Positions 1 through 4,613 of a stretch of 5,504 nucleotides of DNA are shown here, piece by piece. The notes below the pieces were generated by a model. It was not told the DNA's origin and searched no databases. It saw only the letters and a list, made by a program, of their open reading frames with translations. Position numbers and translations under genes: made by a program. Within the stretch, counting starts at the first letter, position 1, and every line of letters begins with the position of its first letter. The stretch is from Helicobacter sp. GTDB taxonomy: Bacteria; Campylobacterota; Campylobacteria; Campylobacterales; Helicobacteraceae. The stretch spans positions 1 to 5,504 of the forward strand of contig NZ_JAAVGY010000016.1 of NCBI RefSeq assembly GCF_014799995.1. The letters run 5' to 3'.

Positions 1-324
1 AAAGCAACAAGAGTAGAAATTACCCACAAAATACTTAATGAAGTTCTCGAAAAATATATCCTTAAGATTCTTAAGGCATTACGAAAACAGAATAATTCCA
101 TCAATTTTGTTCGAGCCATTTGCATTTCATCTCAAAGAGGAGAAGACATGCCAACTTTAAATGGAGAGAATTACGAAATAAAAGCAACAACATGGAAAGA
201 ATTAATTGAAAAAAGAAAAAAAGAAAATAGAGATAAGTTACAAGGTATAACAGAAGAACTTTCACTATCCAATTATAAAGATATTGAAGATTTTAAAACA
301 AAGGAAATGATAAAAACGCAATAG
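1..324 (+). CDS. 3' end of an unrecognised protein (partial)
   Basis: The frame is open from the window edge to a TAG at 322-324, giving 107 residues with codon use typical of an AT-rich genome (Lys mostly AAA, Glu mostly GAA). I do not recognise the family. The visible part begins with a helical, basic stretch, passes through RAICISSQRGED (residues 39-50) and TTWKELIEKRKKENRDK (residues 63-79), and ends in a charged, low-complexity tail; there is no membrane segment. An ATG at 148 has a good GAGGAG Shine-Dalgarno sequence (137-142, 5-base spacer), so a separate 58-residue product starting there is possible. The simpler reading is that those bases encode QRGED within a longer protein whose start lies outside the window. 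The gene converges on the fumarate hydratase genes. No function is assigned. Confidence 0.6.
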   Translation, partial: KATRVEITHKILNEVLEKYILKILKALRKQNNSINFVRAICISSQRGEDMPTLNGENYEIKATTWKELIEKRKKENRDKLQGITEELSLSNYKDIEDFKTKEMIKTQ

Positions 325-442
325 CTTTATAACCTACATAATCTCTCCTCTACCTTGACAAACACATTACACAGCATCTATTGTTATTGGAAGCTTAGGG
401 TTTAGTGTAATCTTGCTACAAATAATGCAAGCATTAGTTTTT

Positions 443-460
443 GATTCCCCAAAGGGAATC
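443..460. repeat. Inverted repeat between convergent genes (possible terminator hairpin)
   Basis: Arms GATTCCC (443-449) and GGGAATC (454-460) flank a 4-base loop, giving a perfect 7-bp stem. It lies in the 160-base gap between the end of the + strand gene (324) and the end of the fumarate hydratase beta gene (485), where a bidirectional terminator would be expected. However, the T run lies on the 5' side and the A run on the 3' side in either direction, so it is not a canonical U-tailed terminator. It belongs to the same GATTCC-N4-GGAATC motif seen at 2157-2178 and 3978-3993. I see no gene in the rest of 325-484. Confidence 0.6.
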
Positions 461-484
461 TATAAAAAACAAAAAGAGAGCAGC

Positions 485-1042
485 CTAAATCTTCTTATAC
501 GGTGCTTGCCCAACCTCGTAATAGTTGTTGCCTTGCGCGTCAATCGCGACAATCGCGGGGAAGTTCTCAATCGTGAGCCGCGCCACCGCCTCGGGTCCAA
601 GCTCGGGATAAGCCAAAACCTCGTATTTGGTGATACATTTCGAGATGAGCGCCGCCGCGCCGCCCACCGCAACCATATACACCACGCTGTGTTTGACCAT
701 AGAATCGATGACTTCCTTGCTTCGGTAGCCCTTGCCAATCATTCCGTGGATTCCTTGCTCAATGATTGTCGGCGTGTATTTGTCCATGCGCCCGCTCGTG
801 GTTGGTCCCGCGCTGCCAATCGCGTTGCCCGGCTTCGCAGGCGTTGGTCCGAGATAATAAATCGTCTCGCCCGCCAAATCCACAGGGAGCTTCTCGCCAC
901 GCGCAAGCGCCTCTGTCAAAGCCTTGTGCGCCGCATCGCGCGCGCAAAGAATCGTGCCGCTAATGAGCACGCTCTCGCCCGCCTTGAGGCTCTTTGCCAC
1001 TTCTTTACTCAAAGGTGCTGTGATTTTCTTTGGTTCTGACAT
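485..1042 (-). CDS. Class I fumarate hydratase, beta subunit (C-terminal domain type)
   Basis: This is the small subunit of a two-subunit [4Fe-4S] hydro-lyase of the FumA/TtdAB type, which interconverts malate and fumarate in the cytoplasm. The 185-residue product shows the family landmarks in order: RDAAH (35-39), the GPTTSGRMD loop (79-87), MIGKG (101-105), VGGAAAL (126-132) and ENFPAIV (159-165). Its length is normal for a stand-alone beta subunit. The ATG at 1042 is chosen over a TTG seven codons upstream because a perfect AAGGAGG lies 5 bases before it. It begins 10 bases after the alpha-subunit stop, in the same operon. From codon 20 the third positions are mostly G or C (26 of 35 codons counted by hand), unlike the flanking genes. 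Tartrate dehydratase (TtdB) is a paralogous alternative that sequence alone cannot exclude, but the neighbouring dcuB favours fumarate/malate. Confidence 0.92.
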   Translation of the reverse strand: MSEPKKITAPLSKEVAKSLKAGESVLISGTILCARDAAHKALTEALARGEKLPVDLAGETIYYLGPTPAKPGNAIGSAGPTTSGRMDKYTPTIIEQGIHGMIGKGYRSKEVIDSMVKHSVVYMVAVGGAAALISKCITKYEVLAYPELGPEAVARLTIENFPAIVAIDAQGNNYYEVGQAPYKKI

Positions 1043-1047
1043 CTTTC

Positions 1048-1055
1048 CCTCCTTA
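1048..1055 (-). promoter_or_regulatory. Ribosome binding site of the beta subunit overlapping the alpha-subunit stop
   Basis: On the minus strand TAAGGAGG runs 1055-1048. Its TAA (1055-1053) is the stop codon of the alpha subunit, and AAGGAGG (1054-1048) is a full Shine-Dalgarno sequence 5 bases before the ATG at 1042. This fixes the beta-subunit start and suggests translational coupling, which would keep the two subunits in balance. Confidence 0.85.
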
Positions 1056-1898
1056 TAGCTCAATATCGGCGTGTCGCGCCGCGTGGCAATTGATATTCAC
1101 AGCCACAGGAAGCCCCGCAATGTGCGTAGGATACCATTCTACATTCACGGTAAACGCGGTGGTTGTCCCGCCGAGCCCTTGTGGTCCAACGCCCGTTTTG
1201 TTCGCGATTTCGAGCAATTCCTCCTCGAGCCTCGCATAACGTGGGTCGGGGTTTTTCGAATCAATCTCGCGCACCGCCGCTTGCTTGGCGAGAATCGCCG
1301 CCTTTTCCATCGTGCCGCCAATGCCAACGCCAATCACCATCGGTGGGCAGGCGTTTGGTCCAGCGAGCTTCACGGCTTCGGTGAAAACCTTTTTCACGCC
1401 CTCGATTCCGTCAGCAGGCACAAGCATCTTGAGCACGCTCTTATTCTCGCTGCCAAAGCCTTTGGGGCAGACTTTGAGATGCAGCTTATCGCCCTTGACA
1501 ATGCGTGTGTGAATCACCGCAGGCGAATTGTTTGTCGTATTCTTGCGCTCATACAGCGGCTCTTCAACGACAGATTTGCGCAAATAGCCCTCTGTGTAGC
1601 CCTTTTTAATGCCCTCATTAATCGCGTCCTCGATATAGCCGCCCACGATATGCACATCTTGCCCAATCTCGACAAAAACCACCGTCATGCCCGTGTCTTG
1701 GCAGATTGGCATCATATTGTTTTGCGCAATCTTGCCATTTTCAATAAGCGTATCTAGGATATTTTGTCCCAAAGCCGATTGTTCAGTTTTTTTCGCACCT
1801 GCAAACGCTGTCTTGATGTCTGGCGTCTGAATGCAGCACGCGTCAATCGCAAGTTTTGCAACAGCAGATTTGATGTCTTCGTATTGCACCTCTCTCAT
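1053..1898 (-). CDS. Class I fumarate hydratase, alpha subunit (FeS-binding N-terminal domain type)
   Basis: This is the large subunit of the oxygen-sensitive [4Fe-4S] fumarate hydratase (fumarase N-terminal domain family), 281 residues. The three expected cluster cysteines are present: C66 in PICQDTG, C184 in NACPPMVIG and C271 in INCHAARHA. Other signatures are NNSPAVIHTR (123-132), the KGFGSENKS loop (146-154) and GLGGTTTAF (241-249). The ATG at 1898 has AAGGAGG 5 bases upstream. The beta subunit follows after 10 bases, and dcuB lies upstream on the same strand. E. coli likewise pairs dcuB with a class I fumarase gene, which supports a role in fumarate respiration. Base composition is high through most of the gene (38 G/C of 60 at 1261-1320) but lower near its 5' end (23 of 60 at 1741-1800). 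The gene appears intact. Tartrate dehydratase alpha is the main alternative. Confidence 0.92.
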   Translation of the reverse strand: MREVQYEDIKSAVAKLAIDACCIQTPDIKTAFAGAKKTEQSALGQNILDTLIENGKIAQNNMMPICQDTGMTVVFVEIGQDVHIVGGYIEDAINEGIKKGYTEGYLRKSVVEEPLYERKNTTNNSPAVIHTRIVKGDKLHLKVCPKGFGSENKSVLKMLVPADGIEGVKKVFTEAVKLAGPNACPPMVIGVGIGGTMEKAAILAKQAAVREIDSKNPDPRYARLEEELLEIANKTGVGPQGLGGTTTAFTVNVEWYPTHIAGLPVAVNINCHAARHADIEL

Positions 1899-1903
1899 CG
1901 TTT

Positions 1904-1910
1904 CCTCCTT
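1904..1910 (-). promoter_or_regulatory. Shine-Dalgarno sequence of the alpha subunit
   Basis: AAGGAGG lies 5 bases upstream of the ATG at 1898 and settles the start. The beta subunit has the same sequence and spacing, and both are stronger than the AAAGGA site of dcuB. Confidence 0.85.
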
Positions 1911-1929
1911 ATGATTTTAAGCATAAGTG

Positions 1930-1935
1930 ATTTTA
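1930..1935 (-). promoter_or_regulatory. Possible -10 element of the fumarate hydratase operon
   Basis: TAAAAT on the minus strand differs from TATAAT at one base. T-rich sequence precedes it on the minus strand (1942-1956), as is common in Campylobacterota sigma-70 promoters. A start near 1923 would give a leader of about 25 bases carrying the Shine-Dalgarno sequence. There is no convincing -35 box. Read-through from dcuB is an alternative source of transcription. Confidence 0.35.
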
Positions 1936-2010
1936 CTCCACAAAATGTAAAAAAGGCTTTAAAAATCAGATTATCTATCAAATTGCGCATTGTGAGATTC
2001 TGCCTTTTTA

Positions 2011-2047
2011 TCACTGCGAGTTTTTGCAAAGAATTGTGGCAATTTAT
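2011..2047 (+). repeat. Dispersed ATTGCGAG-type repeat, copy 1 (diverged)
   Basis: TCACTGCGAG at 2011-2020 and GGCAATTTATAA at 2038-2049 correspond to the ends of the unit seen more clearly at 3740-3782 (TCATTGCGAG ... CAATCCATAA). It lies in the dcuB to fumarate hydratase gap. The match is imperfect, so this is an older or degenerate copy. Confidence 0.6.
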
Positions 2048-2098
2048 AAATTATTAGGCTGCATTCAATCATCAATAAAAATTTGAAAATAGGCGGTG

Positions 2099-2152
2099 AG
2101 ATTCTAAATTATAGATTGCTCCGTTGCTTGCAATGACACAACGATAGAATCT
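2099..2152 (-). repeat. Dispersed repeat, copy 2, nested inside a second inverted repeat
   Basis: The core at 2108-2137 runs from ATTATAGATTGC to GCAATGAC, the reverse orientation of copy 1. It is enclosed by the 8-base arms AGATTCTA (2099-2106) and TAGAATCT (2145-2152), so one inverted repeat sits inside another. No coding gene is seen in 1899-2205; that gap is occupied by this copy, copy 1, the hairpin at 2157-2178 and the likely hydratase promoter. Confidence 0.7.
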
Positions 2153-2156
2153 GAAG

Positions 2157-2178
2157 CGAGATTCCTCGCGGAATCTCG
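2157..2178 (-). repeat. Strong hairpin just downstream of dcuB
   Basis: Perfect 9-bp arms CGAGATTCC (2157-2165) and GGAATCTCG (2170-2178) enclose four bases. In the dcuB transcript the loop is GCGA, a GNRA-type tetraloop, so the structure should be very stable. It starts 27 bases after the dcuB stop codon. No U run follows, so it is not a canonical intrinsic terminator. Protecting the dcuB mRNA 3' end or partly attenuating read-through into the fumarate hydratase genes are plausible inferred roles. Confidence 0.65.
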
Positions 2179-2205
2179 GTAATCTTGACTGAAGTTAAGT
2201 TTGAT

Positions 2206-3582
2206 TTAGCCCAAATATCCCGCAAACATTGCGAAGAAATAACCAAACACACAAGAGCTAAACACCCCAATAAGCCCGGGCAAAATGAAGCTATGATTGA
2301 TAACAAATCTTCCGATATGTGTTGTGCCAGAGCGGTCAAACTGAATCGTTGCTAAGTCGCTTGGATAGGTTGGCAAAATATAATATCCATAGCACGCAGG
2401 AGCAAAAGCCACGATGATTGCAGGATGCACTCCGATTCCTAATGCCAAAGGCACGAATGCGGCAATCGCTGCGGCTTGTGAATTAACAAATTTTGAAATG
2501 AGCAATAGCATAATCGCATAAGTCCAAGGATAATCTTGCACCACGCTTCCTAAGGCGGTTTTCATCATCGGCGTATGCACTGCAAACATTGTATCTGCCA
2601 TCCAAGAGATTCCAAACACCGCGACAAGCGCAATCATACCGGAGCGGAAAATTTCGTTTTTGCCGATTTTACCCGCATCTACTTTGGTAAAAATCAATAA
2701 TGCAGAACCCGCAAGAAGCATAAAGATTTGAATCGTATCTACCATATTCATTGGCTTGCCTTTAAATTGTGGGCGAAGCTCTGGAAATGCTCCCAAAATC
2801 GCAACAATTGCAATCGCTCCTAAGAAAATCCACATTGCCGCCCATTGCACGCCGGGAAGCTTAACTCCAAGTAGAGTTTTGGAATCCCCATAAACATAGT
2901 TTTTAAATTCAGGGTCTTTGAGCTTTTCTTGAAATTCCTCGTCTTTATCCAAATCTTTACCTCTAAACCAAGAAAAAATCCCAATGACTAACACGCCTCC
3001 CAAAGTTGCTGGAATCGTGATTTTGAGCAAATCTACATAACCATCAAATCCTGCCAAAGGAGTTTTTGCATTTAACAAAAAAGCAGTCAAAGAAACAACC
3101 GCCACAGAAACAGGACTTGCAATAATTCCCATTTGTGAGGAGATAGAAGAAGCAGCCATTGGACGCTCTGGACGGATTCCGTTCTTTATAGCAATGTCAT
3201 AGATAATAGGCATCATCGTATAAACTACGTGCCCTGTTCCACAAAGAATTGTCAAGAAGCAAGTTACAAAGGGAGCTAGAATCGTTAAAAACTTTGGATT
3301 TCTCCTTAGGATTCTTTCTGCGATTTGTAGCATTACATCTAATCCACCACTTGCTTGCAAAGTTGCACTTGCGACAACCACAGCTAGAATCGTAAGCATA
3401 ACTGCAACTGCAGGCTTACCGGGCTGAACGCCAAAACCAAAAGCCAAAACCAAAAGCCCAATACCTCCTAAAAGCCCAAGAGCGATTCCGCCCTTGCGCG
3501 CCCCATAAAACAAACAAATCAAAACAACAATCAGCTGAATCGCAAATTGTGTTCCCTCGCTTAAGGACATCAGAAAATCCAT
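2206..3582 (-). CDS. dcuB: Anaerobic C4-dicarboxylate transporter DcuB
   Basis: This inner-membrane antiporter takes up fumarate, malate or aspartate in exchange for succinate during fumarate respiration. The 458-residue product is very hydrophobic, with multiple membrane segments across its length. Characteristic stretches are GARKGG (27-32), LQASGGLD (75-82), RRNPK (93-97), CGTGH (114-118), SPVSVAVVS (156-164), SKFVNSQAA (363-371), LPTYPSDLA (403-411) and FVINHSF (426-432). The cytoplasmic loop FRGKDLDKDEEF (206-217) matches E. coli DcuB as I remember it and is absent from DcuA, hence the symbol. K364, T405 and D409 appear to correspond to the E. coli DcuB residues linked to DcuS sensing, although no sensor gene is visible here. 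The start at 3582 has AAAGGA (3594-3589) at 6-base spacing; the Met at codon 5 has a weaker site. The fumarate hydratase genes lie downstream on the same strand after 307 bases. Confidence 0.95.
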   Translation of the reverse strand: MDFLMSLSEGTQFAIQLIVVLICLFYGARKGGIALGLLGGIGLLVLAFGFGVQPGKPAVAVMLTILAVVVASATLQASGGLDVMLQIAERILRRNPKFLTILAPFVTCFLTILCGTGHVVYTMMPIIYDIAIKNGIRPERPMAASSISSQMGIIASPVSVAVVSLTAFLLNAKTPLAGFDGYVDLLKITIPATLGGVLVIGIFSWFRGKDLDKDEEFQEKLKDPEFKNYVYGDSKTLLGVKLPGVQWAAMWIFLGAIAIVAILGAFPELRPQFKGKPMNMVDTIQIFMLLAGSALLIFTKVDAGKIGKNEIFRSGMIALVAVFGISWMADTMFAVHTPMMKTALGSVVQDYPWTYAIMLLLISKFVNSQAAAIAAFVPLALGIGVHPAIIVAFAPACYGYYILPTYPSDLATIQFDRSGTTHIGRFVINHSFILPGLIGVFSSCVFGYFFAMFAGYLG

Positions 3583-3613
3583 AAACTATCCTTTCAAATA
3601 ATATTAACCCCTA

Positions 3614-3622
3614 ACTATATCA
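3614..3622 (-). promoter_or_regulatory. Likely dcuB promoter (extended -10)
   Basis: On the minus strand TGATATAGT (3622-3614) is an extended -10: TG, one base, then TATAGT, one mismatch from TATAAT. A T-rich stretch lies immediately upstream, typical of Campylobacterota sigma-70 promoters, which often lack a -35 box. A start near 3607 would give a leader of about 25 bases containing the AAAGGA ribosome binding site. Confidence 0.5.
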
Positions 3623-3687
3623 CAAAAAGTAGCAAAATGAGCAAAAAGCCGCTAAATTAAGATAAAAATTATAAATTATTTTATTCT

Positions 3688-3704
3688 TTTAAATATTATT
3701 TAAA
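3688..3704. repeat. AT-only inverted repeat upstream of dcuB
   Basis: Perfect 7-base arms TTTAAAT (3688-3694) and ATTTAAA (3698-3704) flank three bases, about 80 bases upstream of the proposed dcuB start of transcription. The surrounding 60 bases contain almost no G or C, so chance symmetry is likely. It could be an operator or simply a flexible upstream element. Confidence 0.3.
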
Positions 3705-3739
3705 CAAAAAGTAAAATAATATTTGAATTTTCTTACTCT

Positions 3740-3782
3740 GTCATTGCGAGGAAGTGCGAAGCACAACGAAACAATCCATAAT
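3740..3782 (+). repeat. Dispersed ATTGCGAG-type repeat, copy 3
   Basis: GTCATTGCGAG (3740-3750) at one end and ACAATCCATAAT (3771-3782) at the other match the reverse complement of copies 4 to 6. The interior, GAAGTGCGAAGCACAACGAA, contains its own short symmetry (GTGC/GCAC). It begins the cluster 3740-4003 between dcuB and the methyltransferase frame. Confidence 0.75.
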
Positions 3783-3806
3783 CTTGCAAAAAGTAAATTT
3801 ACAATG

Positions 3807-3826
3807 GAATCTTTAAGGAAAGATTC
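3807..3826. repeat. Hairpin GAATCTTT/AAAGATTC inside the repeat cluster
   Basis: Perfect 8-bp arms GAATCTTT (3807-3814) and AAAGATTC (3819-3826) flank AAGG. It abuts copy 4: the GATTCTATTATGGATTGCC junction at 3822-3840 resembles the GATTCTA-to-ATAGATTGC junction of copy 2, so the two modules are joined in the same order at both sites. Confidence 0.65.
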
Positions 3827-3827
3827 T

Positions 3828-3871
3828 ATTATGGATTGCCACGAAAATTTTTCAAATTTTCTCGCAATGAC
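3828..3871 (-). repeat. Dispersed repeat, copy 4
   Basis: It runs from ATTATGGATTGCC to CTCGCAATGAC. The interior holds a perfect secondary inverted repeat, GAAAATTT (3843-3850) and AAATTTTC (3854-3861), so the whole unit can fold as one long imperfect hairpin closed by ATTGC/GCAAT. Confidence 0.8.
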
Positions 3872-3897
3872 AAACGAATAATTGTTTTTGCTTGATT

Positions 3898-3935
3898 TGG
3901 ATTGCCACAGCATTTTACAAAGGCTTCGCAATGAC
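3898..3935 (-). repeat. Dispersed repeat, copy 5
   Basis: TGGATTGCCAC (3898-3908) and TTCGCAATGAC (3925-3935) match the ends of copies 4 and 6. The interior is unrelated to theirs and has no strong stem, so the ends are conserved while the middle varies. Confidence 0.75.
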
Positions 3936-3962
3936 GCAGTGGTAAATAAAAAGGAATCCAAC

Positions 3963-4003
3963 ATTATAGATTGCCACGATTCCTTGTGGAATCTCGCAAT
4001 GAC
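3963..4003 (-). repeat. Dispersed repeat, copy 6, with internal GATTCC/GGAATC stem
   Basis: It runs from ATTATAGATTGCCAC to CTCGCAATGAC. The interior carries GATTCC (3978-3983), TTGT, GGAATC (3988-3993), the same small hairpin found at 443-460 and 2157-2178. It ends 24 bases from the stop codon of the methyltransferase frame (4027), so it will be in that gene's 3' untranslated RNA. The gap 3583-4026 contains no gene I can support. Confidence 0.8.
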
Positions 4004-4026
4004 GAGAAAGCAAAATCGCAATGCCA

Positions 4027-4572
4027 TTAAATCTTACCCATTAGCTCTTTTTTGCAAAAGCAAAAATAACCTGTTGGGAGATTTCTTTGATGTGTTTTAT
4101 AGATGTTTAAAACATACCGATTGGATAAAAATAAATTGAATAACTCCTCTTGTGTTAGGCGATTCCTAACCCAAATTTTATTATCAATTTCGCTTGCGTT
4201 AATGAAGTTATAACTACACAAAATCAATTTAGGAGAGAGACTACAAATCCTCTCTATAAACTTTGGCAAATCCCAAATATATTCAAACAATCCCGCACAA
4301 ACAATCAATGTAAAAGAATCTTTAGAAAAATAGGGAAATTCCCCTTGATTGAAATCACAGAGGATATTATCTTCTTGATGGGGATACAAATCTACCCCCA
4401 CATAAGAGGGGTTGAGATGATTTTCTCTCAATACCTCCCTAAAATACTGCACGCCACAACCCAAATCCAATACAGATTCTAAACTCTCCCTTGCTTGAGG
4501 CGAGAGCAAATCTAACAAAATCTGCGCTCTTTGTTTAAACTCCAAATCATACTTAAAGTCTCTTTTCCACAA
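4027..4572 (-). CDS. Class I SAM-dependent methyltransferase domain, probably a phase-variable C-terminal extension of the upstream gene
   Basis: The frame encodes a Rossmann-fold methyltransferase. VLDLGCG (34-40, numbered from the TTG at 4572) is SAM-binding motif I. The acidic D61 in YVGVDLYP is the likely ribose ligand. CDFNQGEFP (72-80) and LIVCAGLFEYIWD (89-101) follow as the later core motifs. The acceptor is unknown; the neighbouring pyruvyl transferase domain suggests a surface glycan. The only Met codon in the frame is near the C terminus. The listed start is a TTG with AAGG (4581-4578) 5 bases upstream, which could allow weak reinitiation 41 bases after the preceding stop. The frame is also open back through 4617 into the 12-G run, reading VNHNLEAKSIPDKAN before the TTG. 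A run of 13 or 10 G would therefore join it to the upstream protein. I think that is its main route of expression. Confidence 0.75.
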   Translation of the reverse strand: MWKRDFKYDLEFKQRAQILLDLLSPQARESLESVLDLGCGVQYFREVLRENHLNPSYVGVDLYPHQEDNILCDFNQGEFPYFSKDSFTLIVCAGLFEYIWDLPKFIERICSLSPKLILCSYNFINASEIDNKIWVRNRLTQEELFNLFLSNRYVLNIYKTHQRNLPTGYFCFCKKELMGKI

Positions 4573-4613
4573 ATTAGCCTTATCGGGAATGCTTTTTGCT
4601 TCTAAATTATGAT

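Noticed and set aside
355..384. A TTGACA with a TATTGT 18 bases later on the + strand
   Set aside because: The -10 is poor, Campylobacterota promoters depend little on a -35 box, and the only thing downstream is the antisense strand of the beta subunit. A chance match is more likely, although an antisense RNA cannot be excluded.
423..440. TAATGC-AA-GCATTA followed by GTTTTT as a + strand terminator for the left-edge gene
   Set aside because: The usable stem is only about five AT-rich pairs and the loop geometry is poor. It is too weak to call, though it lies in the right place.
485..1063. TTG start at 1063 for the beta subunit, overlapping the alpha gene
   Set aside because: The ATG at 1042 has an ideal AAGGAGG at 5 bases. 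The extra seven residues from the TTG would be read from the alpha-subunit end and the ribosome binding site itself.
413..1757. Long + strand open frames opposite the fumarate hydratase genes (413-1039 and 1071-1757)
   Set aside because: They are antisense shadows produced by the GC-rich codon use of the real genes. Their translations are Arg-, His- and Ala-rich without motifs.
1764..2339. Open frames at 1764-2057 (+) and 2109-2339 (-)
   Set aside because: The first is antisense to the alpha subunit and then runs through a repeat; the second is repeat sequence followed by an out-of-frame reading of dcuB. Neither has family features.
3740..4003. CRISPR-like appearance of repeated units with unlike interiors
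   Set aside because: The units differ in orientation, length and spacing, and the conserved parts are inverted ends rather than direct repeats. No cas gene is visible.
3689..4027. A 112-residue minus-strand open frame through the repeat cluster
   Set aside because: Its translation is the repeat unit read through several times (variants of VIARFHKESWQSI). It is a by-product of the dispersed repeats and has no ribosome binding site or recognisable family.
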